The translations under genes and the position numbers were made by a program. Of a stretch of DNA of 64,000 bases, positions 33,924 through 42,537 are shown piece by piece (within the stretch, counting starts at the first letter, position 1; each line of letters opens with the position of its first letter). A model generated the notes under the pieces. It was not told the DNA's origin. It worked only from the letters and a program-made list of their open reading frames with translations, and ran no database searches. Source of the stretch: Thermoanaerobaculia bacterium. Its GTDB lineage: Bacteria > Acidobacteriota > Thermoanaerobaculia > Multivoradales > J023. The DNA lies in the NCBI GenBank assembly GCA_030431255.1, contig JAUIJL010000001.1:248001-312000 (forward strand), written 5' to 3'.

Positions 33924-36900
33924 TCAGGAGCCGGGAAAGGCGTCCGTATCCGATTGGCCACAGAGGTTGCCCTGTGGATTTCGGTAGACCTTCTCGGCTC
34001 CGGTGACGGTGTCGACCACTTTCACCTGGTAAGCGACGTCGGAGAGCGCCCCGAAGAAGACCCAGAAGCGGTCGTTGATATCCCTCGCGTCGAGGACCTT
34101 CACCGCCAGCTCGATATTCTGGTCGTTAAAGAACCAGAAAAGCCCGGTTTCATCGGTGAACGGTAGCGCCGTGCCCACCCCGGAGCCCTCGCTCGTTTGC
34201 CAATCCACGGACACCGCGAACCGGTCGAGCAGGCACAGCTGGGTGTGGCTCGGCTCACAGGCGAGGGCTTTGGCGGAGCTGCGGGTTTTCGGGTCGGTGT
34301 CCAATGGGACACTTACCGACGAGTCACCCACCGCCAGGCCACCGGCCAGAGGCTCCGGGAAGGCCCGAGTGTCGGCGTCACCGCACAGCTCGAGGGGCGG
34401 ATTGTGGAAGATCCGCGTGGTGCCGGCTTGATGGTCCTTGGCTTCAATCCAATATTCCACATTGCTCAGGGAGCCGTAGAACAACCAATGGTGGTCGTTG
34501 AGGCCGACGCCGTCGAGCACCTTCACGATCAGCTCCAGATTGGCGTCGGAGAAGAACCAGAAAAAGGCGCTGTCGTCGGTGCCGGGCAAGACCCTGGCGA
34601 GGCCTTGCTCGCCCGATTCCGGCACTTTCCAGCGCACCGAGACACTGAACCGACCGTCGCGCAGGCAGCGGGTGAATTCCGTCGGCGCGCACACGGGTGT
34701 GGTGGTCGAGACCGCCCACAGCTCACGGCCGTGCTCTGCGCTGTCGGCGGAGAACACCAGCCGATCTCCCACTTTGACCATCTCCCGAGGCGCCGATCCG
34801 GTCGCTCCGGGGTCGATGGAGGCCGCTTGCGAAACGGTGAGAGTCGCCAGGCTCAGGCGCCACAGCTGCTGGCCGCTTTGGCCGTCCTCGGCTGAGAAAT
34901 ACTCGGCTGAGAAATACAGCGCGTCGTCGATCAGCCGCAAGCCATGGGGATAGCTGCCGCGCGCACCGGGCCACAGATCCACGACCCGGCCGGTGCCGTC
35001 GGCGGTGCCGTCGCTCTTCCACAGCTCGGCACCCCGGTCGTCGGCCAGAACGAAGAACAGCCGGTGGTCGTGGGTGACGATCCATTCGCCGCCCACCGCA
35101 CCGGCGTATTCGGCCACCTGGGAGATGCCGTGTCCATCGGACGAGAGCAGGGCCACAGTGCCGTCCCGTTGCTCGAACCAGACGAGCCGATCCGCCAGGG
35201 CGCGGGCGGTGAGCACCTGACCGACCTGCCCTAATAAAGACACGGCGGCCGTGCCCGCGTTCCAGGTCCACAGGGCACGGCCGGAGCCGTCGTCGGCGGT
35301 CCAAAAGGCGCGATCTCCAACCACGGTCAAGTGCTCGGGATCCGAGCCTTGGGGGCCGGGGTAAAGGTCGGCCACCACACCGGTGCCCTCGGCGGTGCCG
35401 TCGCTTTGCCACACCTCGGAGCCGGTGCTCTGCGGATAGGCAATGAAGATCAGTCGCTCGCCGCTCGTCGACGGCAATCGGCGGAGATCCCGGGGATAGA
35501 CGAAATATCGCTCGGAGTGTCCGTTGTACCACTCGGGCTCGAGATCGACGATCATTTCCGTGCCCGAGGCCGTGCCGTCCGTGCGCCACAGCTGCTGACC
35601 ATAGGCGCGGTCGGCGAGAAAATAAGTCCGATTGCCGACTTGGACGGGCTCGCGGACGTAGGCGGGGCCCGAGTCGGCGAAGCCCAACTGGCGTGTGCCG
35701 GCGGCGGTGCCGTCGGTGATCCACGGCAACGCCCAGGCAGTTTCGTCCCGTGCGCTCAGCAGGAGACGCGGTCCGTCCGGGGTTTGTACCGGGTCGGACG
35801 ACAACAGATCGACGTCGGAGAGCAAGAGGGTCGTGCCCTCAGCCGTGCCGTCAGTGGCGAGCAAATCGCCGCGTTCCAGCCCGGGGTCGGTGCCGAAGAC
35901 CGCTACGGATCCCAGGCTCGCGGCATGCACCGGGTTCGACGATCGTGGGCGCTCCGTGCCGCCGAAGAGCGGTTGCGCGGTGCCGGCCGTGTCGCCGCTG
36001 ACCCACAACCGTTCGTCGGCACCGGTGGTCTTGAACAAGAAGAGATCACCGATCGCGGCGCTGCCGAAGAGCAGGGAAACGTCGAGGTCCTCGATCCTCT
36101 CGATGAAAGACGTGCCTTGGGTCGTGCCGTCGCTGCGCCAAAGGGAAAGGTCATAGGGCTCTTGGAGCGCAATTCGAACGTGATCGTCGAAAGCCTCCGC
36201 CACCAGCTGCCCTTCCAATTGCTCGAGCAGCGGGCCGGTCCAGGTCTTGCCGTTCAGTCGATAGAGGCTGTGCACGAAGTTGAAGTCCTCTACCAGCACC
36301 AGCTCGGTGTTTTCGTCGATCACGAAAACCTCACGCGCATTGCCGCCGCCCGGCGGTGCCGGCAGCGGCTCGACCCCGTTCTCATCTATTTCGTAGAGGG
36401 TTTCGAGTGCTTGGAACAGCAGTCGTTGATGCCCGACCATCAGCTTCGGCTCCGTAGAGGACCCGAAGCAGGTCTGGCAGCTGAACAGTATCTCCGACGC
36501 CGAATCGGTCCGCATGCGATAAATCCGAAGATCCGAAGGCACCCCTCCTGACCGCGAGAGCACGTAAAAAGCGTTGCCGAGCACGGCCGATTGCCCAATG
36601 GGGAATTCGCAATCTTCCCCTTCACAGAGGTCCGCGATGATTTGGGTGCCCGCCGCAGTGCCGTCGGTCCACCACCAAAATACTTGGTCGTTTTCGTTGA
36701 AGGCTCGAAAGACCACGCCGTCGTCGAAGGGGAAGAAATCATACGGTGAGGAGCCTCCGTCAAAACGTAAGTCCCCGAGCATTTTCGTGCCTCCGGGAGT
36801 GCCGTCGGAGACCCAGGGCTCGAGGCCATCGTTTAGGGAGGCGGAGGCCGAGAAATAGAGGCGACCGTCGATCAGTGTCAGGTTCGACTGCCGAAAGACG

Positions 36901-37328
36901 GATGAGCATCGGCCGGGGCAGATATCCGCCACCAAGTGGGTGCCCTCAGGGGTGCCGTCGGAAGTCCAGATCTCGTTGCCGTGGATGCCGTCGTCGGCGA
37001 CCCAAAAAGCCCTTTGGCCATCGAATCGAACGGTGTGCACCAAGCCGCTGTCGAGCTGCTTCTCGCACGCGCCTGGGCAAGCCTCAGCCCAGAAGCGGGT
37101 GCCATTCTGGGTGCCGTCCGATACCCACAGCTCCGGAATATCGGGCTCTCCGGAGATGAATATCAGCGAGTCGTCCGCCGCGTCCACGATCCATTGAGCG
37201 ACGTCGGGGCGGGTTTCGGTGTCGAGGTCGGCAATCAGGGCCGGCTGTGCCCTGGCCCAGCCGGCCAACCACAGGGTCGACAGGATCGGAATGGATTGAC
37301 GGAGGATGTGGAGGAATCGGGGTGACAT
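33924..37328 (-). CDS. Exported ELWxSDGT-repeat propeller protein with duplicated tail domain
   Basis: A 1134-residue protein; ATG 37328 follows AAGGAG. A signal peptide covers residues 1-27. Residues about 35-880 contain some 15-20 short motifs of the form ELWxSDGTxxGT, each followed by a VxDLxPG phrase, arranged as large beta-propellers. The C-terminal 250 residues hold two copies of one domain, at nucleotides about 34690-34380 and 34275-33940: a Cys, RFSVSVRW or RFAVSVDW, LPxTDxxxFWFF, VKVLD, WxFxGxLSxVxY, and CGxxDTxAFP. That domain is seen in many exported proteins of Acidobacteriota. A structural or adhesive surface role is likely but unproven. Confidence 0.85.
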   Translation of the reverse strand: MSPRFLHILRQSIPILSTLWLAGWARAQPALIADLDTETRPDVAQWIVDAADDSLIFISGEPDIPELWVSDGTQNGTRFWAEACPGACEKQLDSGLVHTVRFDGQRAFWVADDGIHGNEIWTSDGTPEGTHLVADICPGRCSSVFRQSNLTLIDGRLYFSASASLNDGLEPWVSDGTPGGTKMLGDLRFDGGSSPYDFFPFDDGVVFRAFNENDQVFWWWTDGTAAGTQIIADLCEGEDCEFPIGQSAVLGNAFYVLSRSGGVPSDLRIYRMRTDSASEILFSCQTCFGSSTEPKLMVGHQRLLFQALETLYEIDENGVEPLPAPPGGGNAREVFVIDENTELVLVEDFNFVHSLYRLNGKTWTGPLLEQLEGQLVAEAFDDHVRIALQEPYDLSLWRSDGTTQGTSFIERIEDLDVSLLFGSAAIGDLFLFKTTGADERLWVSGDTAGTAQPLFGGTERPRSSNPVHAASLGSVAVFGTDPGLERGDLLATDGTAEGTTLLLSDVDLLSSDPVQTPDGPRLLLSARDETAWALPWITDGTAAGTRQLGFADSGPAYVREPVQVGNRTYFLADRAYGQQLWRTDGTASGTEMIVDLEPEWYNGHSERYFVYPRDLRRLPSTSGERLIFIAYPQSTGSEVWQSDGTAEGTGVVADLYPGPQGSDPEHLTVVGDRAFWTADDGSGRALWTWNAGTAAVSLLGQVGQVLTARALADRLVWFEQRDGTVALLSSDGHGISQVAEYAGAVGGEWIVTHDHRLFFVLADDRGAELWKSDGTADGTGRVVDLWPGARGSYPHGLRLIDDALYFSAEYFSAEDGQSGQQLWRLSLATLTVSQAASIDPGATGSAPREMVKVGDRLVFSADSAEHGRELWAVSTTTPVCAPTEFTRCLRDGRFSVSVRWKVPESGEQGLARVLPGTDDSAFFWFFSDANLELIVKVLDGVGLNDHHWLFYGSLSNVEYWIEAKDHQAGTTRIFHNPPLELCGDADTRAFPEPLAGGLAVGDSSVSVPLDTDPKTRSSAKALACEPSHTQLCLLDRFAVSVDWQTSEGSGVGTALPFTDETGLFWFFNDQNIELAVKVLDARDINDRFWVFFGALSDVAYQVKVVDTVTGAEKVYRNPQGNLCGQSDTDAFPGS

Positions 37329-37392
37329 ACAAGATCTCCTTGGAGTGGAATAGAGAATGTTAATGTAGCATATTCTGATCTAGAGTCGGAGC

Positions 37393-37884
37393 TCAATGCC
37401 CGAGCTCTTGCTCCAAGCAGGATTTGAGCAGCAGCAAAGCCCGGTGATGGCTCCGGGCGTGGTGCAGCATCAGGGCGGCGACACCGGTCATCAGCGCACC
37501 GGTGGCGGCGGCGGGCCAAGCTTGGCCGTGACCGAGGACACCGACCACCAGGGTGACGACGGTGAAGAGGGCGCTGTAGAGCACCGCCAAGCGTCCGGCC
37601 ACGACCCGCTGCACGGCGAAGAGAGGTTTCCGTTGGGTGAGCACCCAAAGGGCAAAGCCGCACCAAGAGAGACCGATGGCGATCATCGCCATGAAAGCCG
37701 CCCGGGTGCGCAGGGGCAGCGCCGGCTCGCTCACCAGCAGGGAGAGCACGATCGCCGTCACCGTGGCCGCGGCCAGCAGCACGAAGAGATAGGGGCGACG
37801 ATTTCGCCACGACGCTTCGCGGTTGAGGAAGCTCTTGATGGACTCGATGCTCACGGGTGTCGAGGGGTCGAAGGTCGGTTTCAT
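37393..37884 (-). CDS. Small four-helix membrane protein, possible anti-sigma factor
   Basis: A 163-residue protein overlapping the upstream sigma factor gene as ATGA at 37881-37884. After a soluble basic N-terminus (about 30 residues, with ESIKSFLNREASWRNRRPY) come four hydrophobic helices and a short His-rich cytoplasmic tail ending CLEQELGH. Translational coupling to an ECF sigma factor suggests that it restrains the sigma factor at the membrane, but it lacks the HxxxCxxC zinc motif of ZAS anti-sigma factors, so this is inference. A longer frame to 38274 is only an antisense or shifted reading over the sigma gene. Confidence 0.7.
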   Translation of the reverse strand: MKPTFDPSTPVSIESIKSFLNREASWRNRRPYLFVLLAAATVTAIVLSLLVSEPALPLRTRAAFMAMIAIGLSWCGFALWVLTQRKPLFAVQRVVAGRLAVLYSALFTVVTLVVGVLGHGQAWPAAATGALMTGVAALMLHHARSHHRALLLLKSCLEQELGH

Positions 37885-38444
37885 GAGGCCTCTCCTTGGG
37901 GTTCGAGATAGTTCTTGAGCTGCTTGCGCGCCCGGTGGAGCCGGGATTTGACGGTACCTTGGGGGATGTCGAGCACCTCCGCCACTTCCTGGAGGCTCAG
38001 CTCTTGGGCGTAGAAGAGGGTCACCACCTCCCGATCGGGCCAAGCCAATCGAGCGAGGGAATAGTCGAGGTCCCGCAAACGCAGGGGCAAATCCAAGTCC
38101 ACGGGCTCGGCTGTGAGCTCGCTCAGCGGTGTGTCGTCGTCTGGGGTGAGCTCCGCGTCCGAGTATTTGCGCCGGAGGCGATCCACCACCGCGAGACGGG
38201 CGATGCGATAGATCCAAGGGCCGAAGCGAGAGGGATCCCGGAGCCTCGGTAAGCCCCTCAAGACCCGCAGCCAAAGCTCTTGGACCGTCTCTTCCACCGC
38301 GTCGTCACCGGCTAGGGAGCGGCAGACGAAGGCCCACATGCGACCGTGCCATCGATCCACCAGCTCGTCGAGAGCGTCGGGCTCGCCGAGGCGACAGCGC
38401 ACCACCAGCAGCTGATCGAGCTTGGATTGATGAGGGTCGTCCAT
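37881..38444 (-). CDS. ECF-family RNA polymerase sigma factor
   Basis: A 187-residue sigma factor starting at ATG 38444 (MDDPHQSKLDQLL). Region 2 spans ELVDRWHGRMWAFVCR to ETVQELWLRVLRGL; region 4 contains WPDREVVTLFYAQELSLQEVAEVLDIPQGTVKSRLHRAR, read as two helices with the turn. It is a conventional ECF (RpoE-like) protein, unrelated in subgroup to the sigma factor at 12442. It overlaps the downstream membrane gene by four bases. Promoter elements for autoregulation were not recognised in the 266-base interval upstream. Confidence 0.92.
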   Translation of the reverse strand: MDDPHQSKLDQLLVVRCRLGEPDALDELVDRWHGRMWAFVCRSLAGDDAVEETVQELWLRVLRGLPRLRDPSRFGPWIYRIARLAVVDRLRRKYSDAELTPDDDTPLSELTAEPVDLDLPLRLRDLDYSLARLAWPDREVVTLFYAQELSLQEVAEVLDIPQGTVKSRLHRARKQLKNYLEPQGEAS

Positions 38445-38710
38445 GGAGGCGCTCCATCTCGGGTGAAACACAGCCTGGGAGGCTTGGTCGGCTCGGTGCC
38501 AACCCTTCACCTAGAGAGTCGGGGAAAGCGCTCCGGAGGTTCACGGAAAGTTGCAAACGGCAAAAACGAGCCGTCCGTTAAGCATTAGAAAAGTTTGGAT
38601 GGTGGATCCGGCTTCGACTTTCCGCCGTGAAATAATACGAAGAAACTTCCGGGCAGTGAAACAGCTGGGCCGAGCTGATCGGTCATTCTGAATCGAGGGA
38701 GGATTCCGTC

Positions 38711-40690
38711 ATGGCGAAAGGTTGGATTCGGGCCTACGACGAGGAGCAACGGGTGCTGAAAGCCCAGCACTCTTTTATCTTGCGTTCCCACCGCAGCGAG
38801 TTTCGACAATCCTTTACCACCCCCTTGCGGGCGGAAGCTCGTGACGGCGCCCAGATTGTGGGCACCATGCGCTGGGGCGATGAGGTGGAGCTGCCCGAGG
38901 GCCTGTCCATGGGGCCGTGGACGAAAGCGGTGACCGCGGTCGGCGAAGGATTCCTAAGCTCCAACCATGTGGTGCAATTGGCTTGGGTGCGGCGCAAATT
39001 CGAAGCGGAAATGGAAACCGCGAAGGGTGAGAAGACGCTCTTGTGGGGAGATCTGGTGCAGATCTTGATCCCGCGGGTTGAGCCCGATCCGGAGTCCGGT
39101 AAAGAGCGGTGCAAGGTGCGCGCTCGTGGAAGTGTGGGCGAAATGCTCGTCGATGATTTGGACAAAGAGAAACCGCTGCTCGAGATCTACTTTATCGACG
39201 TCGGCCAAGGCGACGGCGTGCTCGTGCGCACCCCGGATGGTCGCCATCTGCTGATCGACGGTGGCCTGGAGCGTCGAAAGCAGCTGACGGGCAAGAACGC
39301 GGCCGATTTCGTCGATTGGAAGTTCTTCTTCGACTACGGCGATCATTGCATTCGGCTGGACTCGATGATGGCCTCCCACTCCGACAACGACCACTACGGC
39401 GGTTTGCACGATTTGGTCCGCCGCACTCCCGCCGCCGATCGTGAGCTGGATTGCGGAACGGTCTCGATCGAGACCTTTCACCATCCTGGGCTGTCGCGGT
39501 GGAGCGAAGATAAGCTGGCGGATCCTCCCCACAGGGATGGTTTAGGGCCTCGGAAGGACAATCTTTTCATCCGTCTCTTGGACGACCGTGAGGACGCGGA
39601 GCGGGCTGTGGTCGGCGAGCACGACGGCGAGAAAACGGAGAAGCTGTCGCGGGATTGGTGTGCTTTCATCAAGGCCATTTTGGACAACCCGGAGCAGCCG
39701 TCTACCCGCTTCGAGAGAATCGGTGTCGAGAGGGAGCACCTTCAAGACGGCGATGCCTTGCCCAAGCTGTGGGAAAGTCGGGCGGATTGCGATGTCAGGG
39801 TGCTGGGTCCGGTCTTCGAGAATGCCGAAAGCGGCCCGGCGCTGCCGGATCTCGGTAACTTGTCGATCAACACCAACGGCCACAGCATCTGCCTGCGCAT
39901 CGACTACCACGACGCCAGAATCCTGCTGACCGGCGACCTGAACAAGAAGAGCATGGGCTGGCTCAGCGAGTGCTACGGCGATCGCATGGACGCCTGGGAA
40001 TGCGACGTGGCCAAGGCCTGCCACCACGGTAGCCACGATATCTCCTACCAATTCCTGGAAAAGATCCACGCCGCGGCGACCATCATCTCGTCCGGTGACG
40101 CCGAAGGGCACGCCCATCCCCGTCCCGAGATCGTCGGCGCCAGCGCCCTGAGCGGCTTCTGTTCCGTGGACCGAGAGAAAGATTGCCTGAAAACACCGCT
40201 GATCTACATGACCGAGATCGAGCGCAGTGTCAGCCTGGGAGCCCTGAATCGGGTCGACTTCCGCCGCTTGCCGATCGCAGGCCAACCCACGGACGGCGCC
40301 GTGGTCTGCCGTCCCGTGGACGAGCTGGGCGACAAAGACCACATGACCCCGGAGCAACGGCGGGCGCATCGAAAGATCGTGGACAGAAACGAAGCCGATA
40401 GATTCGTGCGTGGGGCCGCCCGGGAGCAAGGGCCGCTGCTCAAAGCCATGGAAAATGCCGTTAGGACCGGCGAGATCGACCTCTACTTGAGCCTCTCCGT
40501 TCCCCAGGGGCCCATGAGCGCCAAAAATAAAGAAAAGCGGGCATGGCGCTCGCGCATCATGGACAAAAATCACTACGGTCTGGTGAACGTGCGTACCGAC
40601 GGCAAAACCATCCTATGCGCGACCCTGAATGAAACCGAAAAGAAGTGGGTCTGCCACAGCTTTCCCGCCCGCTTCGGTCCTCAGGATTGA
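38711..40690 (+). CDS. Soluble ComEC/Rec2-like metallo-beta-lactamase fold protein with SH3-like N-terminus
   Basis: A 659-residue protein, ATG 38711 behind GAGGGAGGA. The N-terminal 150 residues look like two SH3-like barrels (around VGTMRWGDEVELP and LLWGDLVQILIP). The MBL domain starts DVGQGDGVLVRTPDG (163-177), with the HxDxDH metal motif SHSDNDHYGG (H223, D225, D227, H228), LLTGDLN, ACHHGSHD and SSGDAEGHAHPRP. Those are hallmarks of the ComEC/Rec2 MBL subfamily, but no membrane channel is present. Stand-alone proteins of this type probably cut nucleic acid or phosphodiesters and occur in defence-associated loci. The C-terminal 200 residues are unknown. It is convergent with the FHA regulator, overlapping it by 10 bases. 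Confidence 0.85.
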   Translation: MAKGWIRAYDEEQRVLKAQHSFILRSHRSEFRQSFTTPLRAEARDGAQIVGTMRWGDEVELPEGLSMGPWTKAVTAVGEGFLSSNHVVQLAWVRRKFEAEMETAKGEKTLLWGDLVQILIPRVEPDPESGKERCKVRARGSVGEMLVDDLDKEKPLLEIYFIDVGQGDGVLVRTPDGRHLLIDGGLERRKQLTGKNAADFVDWKFFFDYGDHCIRLDSMMASHSDNDHYGGLHDLVRRTPAADRELDCGTVSIETFHHPGLSRWSEDKLADPPHRDGLGPRKDNLFIRLLDDREDAERAVVGEHDGEKTEKLSRDWCAFIKAILDNPEQPSTRFERIGVEREHLQDGDALPKLWESRADCDVRVLGPVFENAESGPALPDLGNLSINTNGHSICLRIDYHDARILLTGDLNKKSMGWLSECYGDRMDAWECDVAKACHHGSHDISYQFLEKIHAAATIISSGDAEGHAHPRPEIVGASALSGFCSVDREKDCLKTPLIYMTEIERSVSLGALNRVDFRRLPIAGQPTDGAVVCRPVDELGDKDHMTPEQRRAHRKIVDRNEADRFVRGAAREQGPLLKAMENAVRTGEIDLYLSLSVPQGPMSAKNKEKRAWRSRIMDKNHYGLVNVRTDGKTILCATLNETEKKWVCHSFPARFGPQD

Positions 40691-42129
40691 GCGCGGGCCC
40701 AAGAATCGCTCAAACCGAGGCGTTTCAGTTTTTTGGCCAGACCGCTACGGGAGATCCCCAACAGCTCGGCGGCGCGAATTTGATGGCCGGAGGTGCGGAT
40801 CATCGCCTCGCGAACCATCCGTCGCTCCATGGCGTCGATTTTCGGTCTGAGCTCCAACGACGAAGCGGTCAGCGGTGACTCCTCGGGCTCCTCTGGTTTC
40901 TCGGGCGTCTCGGCGCGTCTCAACGCCTGGGACAAGATGTCGATATCGATGATGCCTCCCACGGGCCGATGGGCGACCAGTCGCCCGGCGACATTGGCCA
41001 GCTCCCGGATATTGCCCGGCCATGGGTGGTTGCGCAGCTCTTTTAAGGCCCGGGCGGTGATGCCGCGCAAATCGAATCCGACTCTTTCAGCGGCGAGCTG
41101 AAGGTGGTGGCGGATCAAGTGAGGGATATCGGCGCGGCAACGGCGCAGGGGCGGAACCTCGAGCAAACCGGCAGCCATTCGGTAGTAGAGGTCGCGTCGC
41201 AGGGATTCAGAGTCGAGATCCACATGGGTCGAGGCGATGATCCACACGTTGATCGGGCGTGAGACGCCTCCAACCGGTTGAATCTCGCCTTCTTGCAAGA
41301 CCCGTAACAGCTTAGCTTGGAGCGTCGGCGCCAGCTCGCCGATTTCATCGAGAAGAATAGTCCCACCTTCAGCTTGCGAGAAATAACCTTTTCGAGCCTC
41401 GACACCCGTGGCCGCCCCCTTGACGACGCCGAACATCTCGGCTTCAAGAAGGTTCTCAGGAATCGCCGCGCAATTGACGACGACGTAGGGAGATTCAGGA
41501 GCGGAGGACGAGTTGTGTAAGGTCCGGGCCAACATCTCCTTTCCGGCTCCGGTCTCGCCGTGTAACAACACGGGCTGTCGTAGGCGACAGACCTCGGCCA
41601 TTTGTCGATAAAGGCGCTCCATTTCGTCGGAAGTCCCGACCACATAACCTTCCGGAAAGCGGAGCCGGCGTTCCAGCTCGCCCTTCGGCGACCCATTAGG
41701 GGCGTCCGGTCGGTCGCCAGGAAACGGCTCCGTGTCCACCTGCTCGAAGCCCGCCGTGGCACCGAGATCGCTGACGGTAGCTTGCTCGAATTGAATGGCC
41801 AGCTTCGCGCCTTCATCGAGGCTCTCGACGATCAGCTCCACAGGGCCGAAGGCGATTTTCGATCCTTCCGAGGCGACGGCTCGCTCCACCCGGATCTCAT
41901 CGATGAAAGTACCGTTGGTGCTGCGCAGATCCTCCACCCACAAACCTCGGCTGTCGATTTGGATACGCGCATGGCGGCGCGAGACTCCGGCAAAGGCCAG
42001 ATTGATGTCGTTTTCGGCCGTGCTGCCGACCGAGATCTCTCCCGACGGTAAGTCGAAGAGCAACATTTGCCCGTTCGAGCTTCCCTTCAACCGAAAAAGG
42101 TTGTCGTTCTTAAACGTTTCAATGCTCAT
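40681..42129 (-). CDS. FHA domain - AAA+ sigma-54-activator-like regulator
   Basis: A 482-residue protein. The N-terminal FHA domain (about 20-105) has GSTAENDI, SRRHARI and STNGTFID, the phosphothreonine-binding residues. The AAA+ domain follows: Walker A GETGAGKE (191-198), Walker B GGTILLDEIGEL (255-266), and RRDLYYRMA. The loop that contacts sigma-54, normally GAFTGA, reads GAATGV (238-243), with the key Phe replaced by Ala. A Fis-type helix-turn-helix (SGHQIRAAELLGISRSGLAKKLK) ends the protein. The regulator should respond to a phosphorylated Ser/Thr-kinase target. The altered loop questions normal sigma-54 activation. Confidence 0.92.
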   Translation of the reverse strand: MSIETFKNDNLFRLKGSSNGQMLLFDLPSGEISVGSTAENDINLAFAGVSRRHARIQIDSRGLWVEDLRSTNGTFIDEIRVERAVASEGSKIAFGPVELIVESLDEGAKLAIQFEQATVSDLGATAGFEQVDTEPFPGDRPDAPNGSPKGELERRLRFPEGYVVGTSDEMERLYRQMAEVCRLRQPVLLHGETGAGKEMLARTLHNSSSAPESPYVVVNCAAIPENLLEAEMFGVVKGAATGVEARKGYFSQAEGGTILLDEIGELAPTLQAKLLRVLQEGEIQPVGGVSRPINVWIIASTHVDLDSESLRRDLYYRMAAGLLEVPPLRRCRADIPHLIRHHLQLAAERVGFDLRGITARALKELRNHPWPGNIRELANVAGRLVAHRPVGGIIDIDILSQALRRAETPEKPEEPEESPLTASSLELRPKIDAMERRMVREAMIRTSGHQIRAAELLGISRSGLAKKLKRLGLSDSWARAQS

Positions 42130-42537
42130 GTTGTATTTCAGCCCTTTTTGTATGGCAATAGGCTGCTGCCGGAGCTGGTCATCGAAAGGGATGTGATTCT
42201 TAAGGACGTAGCGTTACTCCAGAGCTGAAACCGCAGAAGAGAACCGCCAGGTTCCATCGTTCGGGTTGGTCTTGCTGGTGCGAGGTCGCTACACCGAATC
42301 GAGTTGGGGACGCATCTTTACATGGAGAATTCTAGGGAAATATTTCACCAGATCCGCGAGGATTGGCTTGTGATCCCCGGATCCTCGAGCTCGGCGAGCT
42401 CCTTGCCAGTGGAAAGGCCTCGGAGGACCGGGGTCGCTGGCCGCGGCTCTTCCCACCAATGCGGTGCCAATTCTCTTCGAGCCGGGAGCGCGGCGATCTG
42501 CTGCCAGGCTGTCGATCCCCCAAGAGCCGTCGATGCC
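42130..42537. other. 408-base non-coding interval upstream of the FHA regulator
   Basis: No supported gene is seen. Plus-strand frames starting at 42304 and 42363 run into the antisense of the membrane protein gene and have poor composition. The interval should contain the promoter of the FHA regulator near 42130-42230, which is locally A+T-richer. A site TGGCAATAGGCTGCTG at about 42153 vaguely resembles a sigma-54 promoter but points away from the regulator. Confidence 0.45.

Noticed and set aside
42153-42168. TGGCAATAGGCTGCTG as a sigma-54 promoter
   Set aside because: It matches the consensus only loosely and points toward a region with no plus-strand gene.
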